From: Methylococcaceae bacterium
GTDB lineage: Bacteria; Pseudomonadota; Gammaproteobacteria; Methylococcales; Methylomonadaceae
Direction of reading: 5' to 3'
Length of the DNA: 64,000 bases
NCBI GenBank assembly: GCA_006844705.1
Contig: SPJS01000062.1
Coordinates: 50,962-114,961 of the forward strand
Under the pieces are notes generated by a model. The model was given only the letters and a program-made list of their open reading frames with translations. It made no database searches and had not been told where the DNA came from. Positions 34,414-45,093 of this stretch are shown in pieces (the stretch's first letter is position 1; every line of letters starts with the position of its first letter). A program made the position numbers and the translations under genes.

Positions 34414-35385
34414 ATGAACAGACCCAAAGTTTTTCTCACTCGCAAATGGCCCACCAGCATCGAAACCAAATTAATTTCATTATTCGATGTCACTTTAAAT
34501 GAGCAGGACATTCCGTTGTCAGCTGATGAATTCCGATCTGCTCTGCAAAATTATGATGCGGTTTGCCCCTCTGTATGTGACGCATTTCCTGCCGATGTCC
34601 TAAACGTACCTGACAAACGTTGCAAAATCCTTGGCAATTTCGGGGTAGGTTTCAACCATATTGATATTGACGCAGCACAGCAACAAGGGCTGGTCGTTAC
34701 TAATACGCCCGGGGTTTTAACGCAAAGTACGGCAGATATTGCCATGACACTGCTGTTAATGTCTGCCCGCAGAGGCGCCGAAGGTGACCGGCTGGTACGT
34801 TCTGGACAGTGGTCAGGCTGGTGTCCCACACAGATGATGAGCAGCGATGTGACAGGGGCATCTTTGGGGCTGATTGGCTTTGGTCGAATCGCTCAGGCAA
34901 TGGCCCGCAAGGCTCATCACGGTTTCGGCATGAACATTTATTATTTCAAGCCCTCAGCTGCTGACCAGGCTGTCATTGAGGAACTGAATGCGACCCGTTG
35001 TGAACGTGTTGAAGATTTATTACCCATTTGTGATTTTGTTTCTCTTCATTGTCCAGGAGGTGAAAGTACCCACCACCTGATTAACGAAACCCGCCTGAAA
35101 ATGATGAAATCGACAGCTCACTTGATTAACACCGCACGCGGCGATGTCATCGACAGTCAAGCATTAATCAAGGCACTTAAAGACCACTGGATTACCGGCG
35201 CAGGTCTCGATGTATATGAAGGCGAACCCAAGATCCACCCGGAATTTCTACAACTGGATAATGTTACCCTGCTGCCTCATCTTGGCAGCGCAACTATCGT
35301 TACCCGCACAGCCATGGGAGAAAAAGTATTAAACAACCTGATCGCTTTTTTTAACGGCCAGCCCTTGCTAGACAGAGTGGTTTAA
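34414..35385 (+). CDS. hprA: Hydroxypyruvate/glyoxylate reductase (D-isomer 2-hydroxyacid dehydrogenase)
   Basis: The 323-residue protein has the NAD(P)-binding loop LGLIGFGRIAQAMA (about 150) and the catalytic set Arg in NTARGDVID, Glu in YEGEP and His in LLPHLGSAT. It reduces hydroxypyruvate to glycerate in the serine cycle; glyoxylate reduction is also possible. The neighbourhood (mdh, mtdA, glycerate kinase, glyA, fhs) supports the serine-cycle role. It begins the one-carbon block and is convergent with mdh. The start has only a weak ribosome-binding site. Confidence 0.85.
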   Translation: MNRPKVFLTRKWPTSIETKLISLFDVTLNEQDIPLSADEFRSALQNYDAVCPSVCDAFPADVLNVPDKRCKILGNFGVGFNHIDIDAAQQQGLVVTNTPGVLTQSTADIAMTLLLMSARRGAEGDRLVRSGQWSGWCPTQMMSSDVTGASLGLIGFGRIAQAMARKAHHGFGMNIYYFKPSAADQAVIEELNATRCERVEDLLPICDFVSLHCPGGESTHHLINETRLKMMKSTAHLINTARGDVIDSQALIKALKDHWITGAGLDVYEGEPKIHPEFLQLDNVTLLPHLGSATIVTRTAMGEKVLNNLIAFFNGQPLLDRVV

Positions 35386-35393
35386 GCGGTTGT

Positions 35394-35419
35394 GGCGGCC
35401 AGCTGCATTATTGGCCGCC
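35394..35419. terminator. Hairpin between convergent hprA and mdh
   Basis: GGCGGCCA (35394-35401) pairs with TGGCCGCC (35412-35419). There is no long T-run on either side, so termination strength is uncertain. Confidence 0.45.
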
Positions 35420-35431
35420 TGTTACAGCAAG

Positions 35432-36412
35432 CTATAGAAACAAGTGTTTAACCGCATCGCGTTCTTCTTTTAGCTCCTGTTCAGTCGCATTTAATTTTTG
35501 CTGACTGAAATCACTGATAGTCAAGTCCTGAACGATTTTTATTTCGCCATTTATAACCGTCACAGGAAACGAGAACATTAATCCTTCCTCAATGCCATAA
35601 CTGCCATCTGAAGGCACGGCCATACTTACCCAGTCTCCTTTCGCAGTTCCATTAATCCATAATTTCATATGATCAATCGCCGCATTAGCTGCTGAAGCTG
35701 CACTGGACGCCCCTCTGGCTTTGATAATTGCCGCTCCCCGTTGTTGAACAGTCGGGATAAATTCATTAGCAAACCAGCCTTCGTCAACCAAAGACAAGGC
35801 CTTTTGACCCTTCACTATCACATGGTTTAGATCAGGATATTGCGTGGCTGAATGATTACCCCAAATGGTCATGTTTTTTACATCCTTTGATAACACCCCA
35901 CACTTTTCAGCCAACAAACCTCGTCCTCGGTTGTGATCAAGCATCGTCATGGCAGTAAAACAAGATGGACTTAAATCAGGTGCATTTTTCAACGCAATCA
36001 ACCCGTTTGTGTTTGCTGGGTTACCAGTCACCAGCACTTTAACATTACGTCTTGCCACGTCATTTATTGCTTGACCCTGCAGAGAAAAAATTTCTGCATT
36101 ACACTCAAGCAAATCACTGCGTTCCATGCCCGGACCGCGCGGACGAGCGCCTACCAGGAACGCATAATCCACATTATCAAAGGCTTCTTTGGCGTCAGAT
36201 GTGGTGACAATTTTATGCAGTAATGGAAAAGCACAATCATTCAACTCCATCACAACACCTTTTAACGCTTCCAGCGCCTGGGGAATCTCAAGTAAACGTA
36301 AAATAACCGGCTGATCCGGCCCCAGTAAAGCACCGCTGGCCAAGCGGAATAATAAAGAATAACTAATCTGACCCGCAGCGCCAGTCACAGCAATGTCGAC
36401 AGGAGTTTTCAT
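35432..36412 (-). CDS. mdh: Malate dehydrogenase
   Basis: The 326-residue enzyme is of the 320-330 residue type found in many bacteria (Thermus-like). It shows the NAD loop [19 protein letters not shown], substrate arginine loop [25 protein letters not shown], and active-site His in [12 protein letters not shown]. It interconverts malate and oxaloacetate, feeding the serine cycle and, through oxaloacetate, the nearby Oad pump. ATG 36412 has AAGGAA at five bases and starts the conserved domain; the longer frame to 36484 is rejected. It is divergent from mtdA. Confidence 0.92.
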   Translation of the reverse strand: MKTPVDIAVTGAAGQISYSLLFRLASGALLGPDQPVILRLLEIPQALEALKGVVMELNDCAFPLLHKIVTTSDAKEAFDNVDYAFLVGARPRGPGMERSDLLECNAEIFSLQGQAINDVARRNVKVLVTGNPANTNGLIALKNAPDLSPSCFTAMTMLDHNRGRGLLAEKCGVLSKDVKNMTIWGNHSATQYPDLNHVIVKGQKALSLVDEGWFANEFIPTVQQRGAAIIKARGASSAASAANAAIDHMKLWINGTAKGDWVSMAVPSDGSYGIEEGLMFSFPVTVINGEIKIVQDLTISDFSQQKLNATEQELKEERDAVKHLFL

Positions 36413-36751
36413 CTGATTCCTTAAAATGAATAGAAATAATAAATTTCGCCAATTCACCTTGTAAAAAAAGGGATAAACTGACATTTTCGGTTCTGCTTAT
36501 TTATAGCATATTGCTAATAAACCTGGCCATAAAAGCCTGCAACTAAAACCAACGTTAAAGAGATAATACTTCGATTGATTATGATTTTTTCATTATTCTG
36601 TATAATAGATCGATTGATTTGCGGCCAGGTTACGATGCCTGCTTACTCTACGCCTGATAGACCTCTTTAAAATGTCCAAACAACTTGAAAAGAATTCAAT
36701 ATTCAACACTTCACTGTTATCAGGCTTATTTTATTGATATTGTTTAGCTAG
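36413..36751. promoter_or_regulatory. Divergent mdh/mtdA control region
   Basis: These 339 bases hold no gene. A consensus -10 TATAAT lies at 36601-36606 on the plus strand and is flanked by two direct repeats TCGATTGATT at 36571-36580 and 36610-36619, a likely operator layout. AACCTGGCC (36520-36528) and GGCCAGGTT (36623-36631) form a perfect 9-bp inverted repeat around the same area. The transcript would have a leader of about 140 bases before mtdA. Confidence 0.45.
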
Positions 36752-37609
36752 ATGAAAAAACTATTATTTCAATTCGACACCGACACTCATCCATCAACTT
36801 TCGACACTGTTGTTGCTTATGATGGCGGTGCTGATCATGTCATTGGGCACGGAAGCCTTACTCCGGAAAATGTAACACCTCTGGTTGAAGGCACCATCTT
36901 TACCCGTGCACCAAAAGACAAACAAAATACAGCCATTTTTATTGGGGGGAGTAATGCTCTTGCCGGCCAGGAATTGCTGCAAGCCGTGCAGAATCATTTT
37001 TTTTATGGCTTCCAAGTCTCGATCATGCTGGACAGTAATGGATGCAACACCACCGCAGCTGCGGGAGTCGCCAAACTGGGAAGCAGCGGTAAACTGGCAG
37101 GGAAAAAAGCCATTATTCTTGCAGGGACGGGGCCGGTTGGGCAACGCGCTGCAGTGATGATGTCTCAGGAAGGTGCAGATGTCACTATCGTTTCGCGCCA
37201 AATTGAAAAGTCACAACAGGCCTGCGCGGCCATGCAAGAACGTTTTGGCGTGACTATATCGGCAACAGAAGCAGCGGATATGGACACTCGTGCAGATATT
37301 ATTAAAGATGCCAACATCGTGTTCGCAACCGGTGCAGCGGGGGTCGAACTGCTCAAAGAAGAGCACTGGAAAGACATCCCCAGCCTGGAAATGATAGCTG
37401 ATGCCAATGCAACGCCGCCTTTAGGCATCGGAGGAACAGACATGATGGATAAAGGCATTGACCGACACGGAAAGATTATCTGGGGAGCCATCGGCTTCGG
37501 CACCTTGAAACTGGCGTTGCATAGGGCCTGTATAGGCAAACTGTTTGAAAGTAACACCCAGACATTTGATGCTGAACACATCTTCAAGCTGGCCAAAGAA
37601 ATGGCCTGA
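36752..37609 (+). CDS. mtdA: NADP-dependent methylene-H4MPT/methylene-H4F dehydrogenase MtdA
   Basis: The 285-residue protein has the length and blocks of MtdA: MKKLLFQFDTDTHPSTFDTVVAYDGGAD at the N-terminus, GGSNALAGQELL and the NADP loop ILAGTGPVGQRAA (about 124). ATPPLGIGGTD and IIWGAIGFGTLKLA lie toward the C-terminus. It oxidises methylene-tetrahydromethanopterin or methylene-tetrahydrofolate in C1 transfer, and is a marker of methylotrophy with the serine cycle. It heads a run of four genes on the plus strand (mtdA, glycerate kinase, glyA, fhs) with gaps of 3-38 bases, very likely one operon. Confidence 0.93.
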   Translation: MKKLLFQFDTDTHPSTFDTVVAYDGGADHVIGHGSLTPENVTPLVEGTIFTRAPKDKQNTAIFIGGSNALAGQELLQAVQNHFFYGFQVSIMLDSNGCNTTAAAGVAKLGSSGKLAGKKAIILAGTGPVGQRAAVMMSQEGADVTIVSRQIEKSQQACAAMQERFGVTISATEAADMDTRADIIKDANIVFATGAAGVELLKEEHWKDIPSLEMIADANATPPLGIGGTDMMDKGIDRHGKIIWGAIGFGTLKLALHRACIGKLFESNTQTFDAEHIFKLAKEMA

Positions 37610-37612
37610 TCA

Positions 37613-38974
37613 TTGAAAACGGACCAAACCTTGAGAGAAGACGCTCAATCAATTTTTCAAGCAGGTATCTCAGCTGCCAATCCTTTCCAGGCAGTCAAAC
37701 AATGCCTGCAGGTAAAAAATAATGTCATCACGCTGGCTCTGGAAGCGAATGGGCAACAGATTAAGCGGAGTGGGCAATGGCAGACTGTTCATCTTATCGC
37801 TTGTGGAAAAGCGGCCGTTGATATGATGAAAGCTGCGCAACTACAAATCCCTTCTGAATTGCTTGCTTCACCTTCATTGTTGATTACCAACTATGAAAAC
37901 GTACAAGACGTCATTGACTGCGAAGTCCATGGCGCCTCTCATCCATTGCCTGATGAAGCGGGCTTTAATTCCGCACAACATCTTGCCGACCGCCTGTCAC
38001 AAGCAAAACAAGGCGAACTAATTATTCTGCTGCTCTCGGGTGGCGCTTCCGCACTGGTTCCATATCCATTGAAAGGTATTTCATTACAGGAAAAAATTGA
38101 TACCACTACTCTGTTACTTGGCAGCGGAGCAACCATCAATGAGGTTAACTGCGTTAGAAAACATTTATCGCAATTAAAAGGTGGGCAGATGGCAAGCCTT
38201 GCCACTCCGGCAGATTTACATACCTTCATATTATCTGACGTCATCGGTGACGACTTAAGCAGTATTGCCAGTGGACCCACTGTTCCCGATAACACTCGTT
38301 TTACTGACGCCATCCAGATTCTAAAACATCGCCAGATATGGGAAGCGTTACCCGCTTCCGTGCGTCAGGTTTTATTAAGCGGTGAACAAGGAGATATTGA
38401 TGATACGCCTGCTGCAGGTCACGCATGTTTCGAGACCAGTTCTCACACATTGGTAAGCAGTAATCGCATCAGTGTCAAAGCCATCGAACAACAGGCACAA
38501 CAATCGGGTTATGTTCCAGTAATATTTTCTGAACAATTGACCGGAGAAGCCCGTGATGCTGCCAGCAGCTTATTAAACTTCGCCCATCAATATCTTGAAG
38601 AAAACAAGAATGTCCAGCCCATCGCCATCATTGCCGGTGGCGAAACCACGGTGACACTTAATGGAAATGGTCTGGGTGGGCGCAACCAGGAAATGGCCCT
38701 GGCCTTTGCCATAGCCGAACAAAAACACCCTCTAAATGCCGAATGGACTTTTTTAAGTGGCGGCACAGACGGACGCGATGGCCCTACAAATGCTGCAGGG
38801 GGAGTGGTTGATCGCCAAACATTTGGTAAAATTTCGAACCCCGAACAGTTTCTGGCCAACAATGATTCTTATCATGCCCTAAAGCAAGCTGGTGACCTAT
38901 TGATGACAGGGGCAACCGGCACCAATGTTGCGGACTTACAAGTGCTGCTTTGCAAGCGGAATGACACTCAATAA
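37613..38974 (+). CDS. gckA: Glycerate 2-kinase (MOFRL family)
   Basis: The 453-residue protein matches the MOFRL glycerate kinase family: [22 protein letters not shown] near the start, [58 protein letters not shown] and the C-terminal [12 protein letters not shown] and [16 protein letters not shown]. It phosphorylates glycerate to 2-phosphoglycerate, the serine-cycle exit towards PEP. The start is TTG 37613, three bases after mtdA; no ATG occurs before the conserved domain and no clear ribosome-binding site is seen, which suggests coupling to mtdA translation. Confidence 0.88.
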   Translation: MKTDQTLREDAQSIFQAGISAANPFQAVKQCLQVKNNVITLALEANGQQIKRSGQWQTVHLIACGKAAVDMMKAAQLQIPSELLASPSLLITNYENVQDVIDCEVHGASHPLPDEAGFNSAQHLADRLSQAKQGELIILLLSGGASALVPYPLKGISLQEKIDTTTLLLGSGATINEVNCVRKHLSQLKGGQMASLATPADLHTFILSDVIGDDLSSIASGPTVPDNTRFTDAIQILKHRQIWEALPASVRQVLLSGEQGDIDDTPAAGHACFETSSHTLVSSNRISVKAIEQQAQQSGYVPVIFSEQLTGEARDAASSLLNFAHQYLEENKNVQPIAIIAGGETTVTLNGNGLGGRNQEMALAFAIAEQKHPLNAEWTFLSGGTDGRDGPTNAAGGVVDRQTFGKISNPEQFLANNDSYHALKQAGDLLMTGATGTNVADLQVLLCKRNDTQ

Positions 38975-38997
38975 TTAGAATATTCAGGAGAAATTTA

Positions 38998-40257
38998 ATG
39001 TTTAGCAAATCCATGACCATAGATAGTTTTGACAAGGAACTTGCAGAAGCAATCCACCAGGAAGAAAAACGCCAGGAAGATCATATTGAATTGATTGCAT
39101 CAGAAAATTACACCAGCCCCCGTGTCATGGAAGCACAAGGCTCTTTATTGACTAATAAATATGCAGAAGGCTATCCGGGCAAACGGTATTATGGCGGTTG
39201 TGCCCATGTAGATACTGTTGAGCAGCTGGCAATAGATCGCGCCAAAGAATTGTTTGGTGCTGATTACGCCAACGTACAACCCCATTCAGGCTCACAGGCA
39301 AATATGGCTGTTTTCATGGCACTGATACAACCAGGCGATACCATTTTGGGATTAAGCCTTGCTGATGGTGGTCATTTAACCCACGGAGCAAAACCGAATT
39401 TTTCCGGCAAAATTTACACCTCGGTTCAATACGGTCTGCACCCTGAAACCGGCGAAATTCATTACGATCAGGTAGAAGCTTTAGCCAAAGAACACAAGCC
39501 CAAAGTCATTGTTGCAGGGTTTTCTGCCTATTCACGCATCTGGGACTGGCAACGATTCCGTGACATTGCAGACCAGGTTGGCGCCTATCTGTTTGTCGAT
39601 ATGGCTCATGTTGCTGGTCTGGTTGCTGCCGGTTTATACCCTAACCCTGTGCCTGTCGCTGATATCGTTACCAGTACCACACATAAATCGTTGCGCGGGC
39701 CTCGTGGTGGTTTGATTTTGTGTAAAAGCAACCCGGATCTGGAAAAGAAACTGAATTCCAACATTTTCCCTGGCATTCAGGGCGGCCCGTTAATGCATGT
39801 CATTGCAGCTAAGGCGGTTGCGTTCAAAGAAGCGATGACCCCTGAATTCAAGGTGTACCAGCAACAAGTGATCAATAATGCCAGAGCAATGGCTGATGTC
39901 TTTATCAAACGCGGTTTTGATGTCGTATCTGGTGGAACGGACAATCACCTGATGCTCGTCTCTCTGATCCCCAAAGGCATTACCGGTAAAGCCGCTGATG
40001 CCGCATTAGGTAAAGCGCATATTACCGTCAACAAAAATGCAGTACCTAATGACCCTGAATCCCCATTTGTCACCAGCGGTATTCGCGTTGGAACACCTGC
40101 ACCGACCTCACGCGGCTTTAAAGAAGATCAAATGCGTGAAATTGCTGAACTGATGTGTGATGTGATGGAAAACATGGAAGACGAAAGTGTACTTAGCGCT
40201 GTCAGAGAAAAAGTCAGTGTTCTGTGCCAACGTTTCCCAGTTTATAAAGAAGCATAA
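38998..40257 (+). CDS. glyA: Serine hydroxymethyltransferase
   Basis: The 419-residue enzyme has all SHMT hallmarks: [20 protein letters not shown] near the start, the glycine loop [15 protein letters not shown] [29 protein letters not shown], and the PLP lysine in [15 protein letters not shown] (about 230). It joins glycine and methylene-tetrahydrofolate to give serine, the entry step of the serine cycle. A CAGGAG ribosome-binding site precedes the ATG. Clustered here with mtdA and fhs, this copy is probably dedicated to C1 assimilation; a second housekeeping copy may exist elsewhere. Confidence 0.96.
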   Translation: MFSKSMTIDSFDKELAEAIHQEEKRQEDHIELIASENYTSPRVMEAQGSLLTNKYAEGYPGKRYYGGCAHVDTVEQLAIDRAKELFGADYANVQPHSGSQANMAVFMALIQPGDTILGLSLADGGHLTHGAKPNFSGKIYTSVQYGLHPETGEIHYDQVEALAKEHKPKVIVAGFSAYSRIWDWQRFRDIADQVGAYLFVDMAHVAGLVAAGLYPNPVPVADIVTSTTHKSLRGPRGGLILCKSNPDLEKKLNSNIFPGIQGGPLMHVIAAKAVAFKEAMTPEFKVYQQQVINNARAMADVFIKRGFDVVSGGTDNHLMLVSLIPKGITGKAADAALGKAHITVNKNAVPNDPESPFVTSGIRVGTPAPTSRGFKEDQMREIAELMCDVMENMEDESVLSAVREKVSVLCQRFPVYKEA

Positions 40258-40295
40258 TTAAATCTTTCACTGCCCTGTGCAACAAGGAGACATAA

Positions 40296-41969
40296 ATGTC
40301 TGATATTGAAATCGCCCAAAGAGCTGATAAAAAACCAATTATCAACCTGGCTGAGGAAAAGCTGGGCATTCCTGCGGAACACCTTGATCCTTACGGGCAT
40401 TTCAAGGCCAAGTTGTCGTTGGAATATGTAGATTCATTATCCGACAATAGCGATGGCAAACTGATTTTGGTAACGGCGATCAGCCCCACTCCGGCGGGTG
40501 AAGGAAAAACCACGACAACTGTTGGGCTTGGCGATGCCATGAACCGGCTGGGCAAAAAAACCATTATCTGTCTGCGTGAACCTTCACTCGGCCCCTGTTT
40601 TGGCATGAAAGGCGGCGCTGCAGGCGGTGGTTACTCCCAGGTTGTACCAATGGAAGATATTAATCTTCACTTCACGGGCGACTTTCATGCGATAGGTGTT
40701 GCACACAATTTATTGTCAGCCATGATCGACAACCATATCAATCATGGCAACAGCCTGGGCATAGACCCGCGTCGCATTACCTGGAAGCGCGTTGTTGATA
40801 TGAATGATCGTGCCCTGCGTAAAATCACTGTAGGACAGGGAGGAGCAGCTAACGGTTATCTGCGTGAGGACGGTTACGATATCGTTGTCGCTTCAGAAAT
40901 CATGGCGATTCTCTGTCTGGCAACCAACCGTGCAGATTTAAAAGAACGCCTTGGGCGTATTGTGATCGCTTATAAAACAGACAAAGTTACGCCGGTTTAT
41001 GCGCGTGACCTCAATGCTCACGGCGCGATGGCTGCATTGTTGAAAGAAGCGATTAAACCTAATCTGGTACAAACACTGGAAAACAATATCGCCCTAATTC
41101 ATGGTGGGCCTTTCGCCAATATTGCCCATGGTTGTAACACGGTAACCGCCACCAAAACCGCTTTAAAAATGGCTGATTACGCCATCACAGAAGCTGGTTT
41201 CGGCGCCGACCTGGGCGCAGAAAAATTTATTGATATCAAATGCCGTATGGCGGGCCTGAAACCTTCTGCTGTGGTGGTCGTTGCGACTATTCGCGCCCTG
41301 AAATTTCATGGCGGCGTCGCTAAAGATGAACTCAACATTGAAAACCTGGATGCTTTGCAAACAGGATTCGCCAACCTTGAACGCCACATTCACAATGTCA
41401 CACAGAATTACGGCTTACCTTGTGTCGTTTGCATTAATCATTTTACCTTTGATAGTGATGCAGAAATTCAGTTGTTACAAAGCAAATGCAACGCGCTGGG
41501 TGTAAAAAGTGTGCTTTCAAAACACTGGGCAGAAGGTGGCGCAGGTGCCGAAGCGCTGGCACAGGAAGTTCTTAATATTGTGGATCACAGTGAACCCGGA
41601 TTCACTTATGTCTACGATGAAAATCTTTCACTGATCGAGAAAATCGAAGCCATCGCGACCAAACTATACGGTGCGGCGAGTGTTGCTCTCTCTCCTAAAG
41701 TAAAAAATGAATTGAATGCTTTACAACAGGATTACGGCAAGTTTCCTGTCTGTATGGCCAAAACCCAAATGTCATTTTCTACCGACCCAACATTAAAAGG
41801 TGCACCCAGTGGCCATACTGTTGAAATCAGTGAAGTAAGACTGGCAAATGGTGCGGGATTTATTGTTGCGATTGCCGGCAACATGATGACCATGCCTGGC
41901 CTGCCAAAATCGCCTGCTGCAGAACGTATTGATATTACAGATGACGGCGTGATTACCGGGTTGTTTTGA
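40296..41969 (+). CDS. fhs: Formate-tetrahydrofolate ligase
   Basis: The 557-residue protein has the ATP P-loop [15 protein letters not shown] (about 67) and the family blocks [27 protein letters not shown]-like [11 protein letters not shown], and [16 protein letters not shown] sequence at mid-protein. It uses ATP, formate and tetrahydrofolate to make 10-formyl-tetrahydrofolate (also called ftfL in methylotrophs). It is the last gene of the mtdA operon, with AAGGAG ideally placed before the ATG. Normal length, no missing segments. Confidence 0.96.
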   Translation: MSDIEIAQRADKKPIINLAEEKLGIPAEHLDPYGHFKAKLSLEYVDSLSDNSDGKLILVTAISPTPAGEGKTTTTVGLGDAMNRLGKKTIICLREPSLGPCFGMKGGAAGGGYSQVVPMEDINLHFTGDFHAIGVAHNLLSAMIDNHINHGNSLGIDPRRITWKRVVDMNDRALRKITVGQGGAANGYLREDGYDIVVASEIMAILCLATNRADLKERLGRIVIAYKTDKVTPVYARDLNAHGAMAALLKEAIKPNLVQTLENNIALIHGGPFANIAHGCNTVTATKTALKMADYAITEAGFGADLGAEKFIDIKCRMAGLKPSAVVVVATIRALKFHGGVAKDELNIENLDALQTGFANLERHIHNVTQNYGLPCVVCINHFTFDSDAEIQLLQSKCNALGVKSVLSKHWAEGGAGAEALAQEVLNIVDHSEPGFTYVYDENLSLIEKIEAIATKLYGAASVALSPKVKNELNALQQDYGKFPVCMAKTQMSFSTDPTLKGAPSGHTVEISEVRLANGAGFIVAIAGNMMTMPGLPKSPAAERIDITDDGVITGLF

Positions 41970-42032
41970 GGACTGTACTCTGGCGTAATATTGCTGTTCG
42001 CGGCCAGTCTCACATAAAGAAGATTTTCAGGA

Positions 42033-42071
42033 AGAAAAAAAATTCACGGCTCCAGGGGGAGGAGCCGTGAA
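42033..42071 (-). terminator. Rho-independent terminator of the metallopeptidase operon
   Basis: TTCACGGCTCC (42043-42053) and GGAGCCGTGAA (42061-42071) form an 11-bp stem; on the minus strand it is followed by a run of eight T. Confidence 0.85.
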
Positions 42072-42086
42072 AGCCCGAAGGTAAAG

Positions 42087-44264
42087 TTACTTCACAGGTA
42101 AAACTAGATCATTTGCTGACATAAACCGGAAACGAACACCTGAGCCACCCCAGATAACCATCAACCTTTCCCGACCATATCGTTCAAAATATTCAATTTC
42201 TATATCATGCGTTCCCGCCAATAATTTTACTGCACGGGCTTTTATTCTCATGCCACTACGACCGGGAATATCATTATTTACGACAACCGAATCATCAATT
42301 TTTAAGCGACTGCCTTCATCAGAAAACACTGCGAAAAAGTAATAGCCATCATTGGGCACTTCAATCTGAGCCGTATATCTGAAAGCAAACAAATCATTTT
42401 GCTCCCTTTCTTTCATAGAAAAGTCTGTTGCGACGCCTGATTTATGCGGCTCAAGACTATCGAAATCAGGCAGGCTATCCCAGCTTCCTTGATAATATTC
42501 ATATACCATTCCTTTGCCCACACTCACTTTCACAGTAGCAAAGTCGTAGCCTCCCTTTCCATCAGAGATCGTATAGGCAAATTCGTCATAGCCAGTAAAC
42601 CCAACCGCAGGTGCATATACAATCTTGTCCCCTGCTATGCTTACATCTCCATTTTCTGGCGAACTGACACTTTCAATAAATATGCTGTCGTTATCTGGAT
42701 CAAGATCATTATCCAACACAGCAATTTCTATCTGTGCTTCATTTTCAACTCTTGCCTCATCAGCTTTAGCCACTGGAAAAGTATTTTCAGGCGTTGTGGC
42801 TCTCAAATAAATACTGCTGAGCATTTGCCGGGGTTGTTGTGGCGTTTGCCAATCAACACTTAATTGCGGGTTACCCTGTTGATGTATGTAGCGTAACTCA
42901 ATGAAATGCAAACCTCTTTTTAATACCAGTTTACCCGCGTTTTCACTGACTGAAGCAACACCTTCATTATCAACGACCTTAATACCATCAATAAATAGAG
43001 CGCTGGACTGACCTGACTTTAGAAAAAATTCATATTCATTTTCTACAGGTATGTCAATTTGTCCATAAAAACGCAACCCATAATCTTCATCGCGTTCTCG
43101 TTGATCTAATGAGAAATTGTGGACAATACCTGATGACTTGGGTGTTTCTAGCAATAGTTCATCAAGACGTTCCCACTGCCCTTCAAAGTAATCAAACTTC
43201 AAACCTAAGCCTACATTGACTGTTACAGATGCTGTAGCCTGATTACCTTGACCATCTGCGACAACGTATTCAAAATCATCCTGTCCGGCAAACCCCGCCT
43301 CAGGCACATACAGCACCTGATTACCGTCTATTTGCGCGACACCATGTTTCGCCAAACCCAGCTGATCAATATATAGAGGGTCATTATCCGGGTCAGAGTC
43401 ATTGCTCAATACATCAATATAGACAGGCTGTTGTATATGGGTGGTTGCCATATCATCATGTGCACTGGGTTTAGCATTTGGATTAACTTCTGCAACCCGT
43501 GACTCATACCATTGCGAAATTTGCTTAGCTGCCTCGTTTAATGCATGCACCGCATCCGCACCATCGACTTCATGTTTATGTTGTCCGCAAGCATAGCCAG
43601 CGCAACCCTCCACATGTGGGGTTGAAAAGATTTGTAATCGTGGCGCAAATTTGGTGTCGGAACTATACGCACTGTTATAAGCCATTGTCGTAACAAATGA
43701 CTCATGCACACCATGCCCTCTTCCCCAACTATACATACCGCCGGTACTGCCTTGCTCATGGGAATGCCCCAAGGTCATGTTATGCCCTAATTCATGCGCA
43801 AATGAGCTCGTACAATAATGCCCGACAATACTGTACCCATAATCTTTATAAAAACTGTGGATTTGACCATTATAAGCACGCGGCACATAACCTACGCCAC
43901 AATAAGGATAAGTTGGCGTCAGCATGATAACCAGATCAGCCCCATATTTACTTCGCAAAGCTCTAACATCTGAGTTTTTCTGTAATGACTGCAACGTAGC
44001 GACATCTGTTTTCGCATCAGGAAAATCAATTTCCTCAATATGAACCACTCTGAAACGCACTTCAGCCTGGCCATTTTCTAAGGCCTTATTGGCATACTGT
44101 TCCATATTGGCCAGACGGGCAAGTGGGCTTTGATTAGCCAATGATTGTGGGTACACGGCAAGTACATCGACTGTTTCGATTGTTGCCCATACTGGCATGA
44201 CAAAAAAACTGAGCACACTACCAATAAAAAGTTGCATCAACTTATTGAACGCCGAACTTCTCAT
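42087..44264 (-). CDS. Secreted metzincin (reprolysin-like) metallopeptidase with two cadherin-like/PA14-type repeats
   Basis: The 725-residue protein has a signal peptide (ending PVWA), then a metzincin domain (about 28-250) with HELGHNMTLGH as zinc site and TTMAYNSAY as Met-turn. The usual Gly of HExxHxxGxxH is Thr here; all three His and the Glu are kept. Two copies of a tandem follow: a cadherin/VCBS-like domain (NDSDPDNDPLYIDQL, LDPDNDSIFIESV) and a PA14-like domain (FDYFEGQWERLDELL, YEYYQGSWDSLPDFD). PA14 and cadherin-like domains often bind carbohydrate or matrix. Start ATG 44264 has AGGAG upstream and overlaps the stop of the partner gene as TGATG; the GTG one codon earlier is rejected. 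Confidence 0.85.
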   Translation of the reverse strand: MRSSAFNKLMQLFIGSVLSFFVMPVWATIETVDVLAVYPQSLANQSPLARLANMEQYANKALENGQAEVRFRVVHIEEIDFPDAKTDVATLQSLQKNSDVRALRSKYGADLVIMLTPTYPYCGVGYVPRAYNGQIHSFYKDYGYSIVGHYCTSSFAHELGHNMTLGHSHEQGSTGGMYSWGRGHGVHESFVTTMAYNSAYSSDTKFAPRLQIFSTPHVEGCAGYACGQHKHEVDGADAVHALNEAAKQISQWYESRVAEVNPNAKPSAHDDMATTHIQQPVYIDVLSNDSDPDNDPLYIDQLGLAKHGVAQIDGNQVLYVPEAGFAGQDDFEYVVADGQGNQATASVTVNVGLGLKFDYFEGQWERLDELLLETPKSSGIVHNFSLDQRERDEDYGLRFYGQIDIPVENEYEFFLKSGQSSALFIDGIKVVDNEGVASVSENAGKLVLKRGLHFIELRYIHQQGNPQLSVDWQTPQQPRQMLSSIYLRATTPENTFPVAKADEARVENEAQIEIAVLDNDLDPDNDSIFIESVSSPENGDVSIAGDKIVYAPAVGFTGYDEFAYTISDGKGGYDFATVKVSVGKGMVYEYYQGSWDSLPDFDSLEPHKSGVATDFSMKEREQNDLFAFRYTAQIEVPNDGYYFFAVFSDEGSRLKIDDSVVVNNDIPGRSGMRIKARAVKLLAGTHDIEIEYFERYGRERLMVIWGGSGVRFRFMSANDLVLPVK

Positions 44265-44899
44265 CACGACACTCCTTCAGGAGGAGGCAATATGCCATCT
44301 TCTGGATGTTTCAAAGAATCCAGCTCCCGATCATCCATTACAAAACCGACTCCCGTCTGATTATCAATTTCGATTTGATAAATACTCTCACCAGTTGCGA
44401 CGGTTGCTAATGTGGTGTTGCTATCGCTGGTAATTGAAAATGAGGCAAACGGATTACCATTTTCCAGTTTTCCTTCTGTCATATTCACCTCACCGGAAAA
44501 GGCTTTGGTTGAGGAGACGACCTGACCTTCGTAAACCTTGTTTTCCTGAGGAATCAACAATGCGACTTTTTCCCCTTCCGAGAACTTACGACGTAAATTC
44601 TCATTTACTTTTATGAATGAAATTTCGGCATCTGCTGGAAAGTTTTCAGGTCGTTCAGAATTGGACTGGGACTGCCATAATTGTGACGAGTGATTTTTTC
44701 CGTCTCTTGTAACCTGATTGTCGACAAAAGACAACTTGGCTACATGTGAAAACTTATCATTTTTATGAATGGAAGACTTGCCTTCAATAGCTGGCGCCTT
44801 GTTCTTATCTTGCAAGACTTGAATTTGTTCCTCGTTCGCATGATCAAGGTAAACCAGCCCTCCAATAATTACTGACCAAACAGCAACATGTTTTTTCAT
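44264..44899 (-). CDS. Exported propeptide-like partner of the metallopeptidase
   Basis: The 211-residue protein begins with a short hydrophobic segment (KKHVAVWSVIIGGLVYL), probably a signal or anchor. Its second half reads ALLIPQENKVYEGQVVSSTK, SGEVNMTEGKLENG, FASFSITSDSNTTLATVATG and IYQIEIDNQTGVGFVMDDRE. This resembles the beta-rich N-terminal propeptide that normally precedes the catalytic domain of bacterial reprolysin-like proteases. Here it is a separate gene coupled by TGATG to the protease, which itself starts directly at the catalytic domain. I infer a chaperone/inhibitor acting in trans. No cysteine switch is visible. Confidence 0.55.
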   Translation of the reverse strand: MKKHVAVWSVIIGGLVYLDHANEEQIQVLQDKNKAPAIEGKSSIHKNDKFSHVAKLSFVDNQVTRDGKNHSSQLWQSQSNSERPENFPADAEISFIKVNENLRRKFSEGEKVALLIPQENKVYEGQVVSSTKAFSGEVNMTEGKLENGNPFASFSITSDSNTTLATVATGESIYQIEIDNQTGVGFVMDDRELDSLKHPEDGILPPPEGVS

Positions 44900-45054
44900 T
44901 TTTACCTGCCCAAATTGGAATCGTTGTTTATTGCAACTGACAGGAATAAGTCTAGAAAACAGGGGGAGGATTTAATTGACAGGTATCACAGTCTCGAATG
45001 AGAACGCGGGATTACTGCACAAAAAAAGAACGATAAAAAAAGAAGTGTGAACGA

Positions 45055-45087
45055 GATAAAAAACCAGGCCTCTTAAATGGCCTGGTT
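45055..45087 (-). terminator. Rho-independent terminator after oadB
   Basis: AACCAGGCC (45062-45070) pairs with GGCCTGGTT (45079-45087); on the minus strand six T follow. Confidence 0.8.
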
Positions 45088-45093
45088 AAAGCA

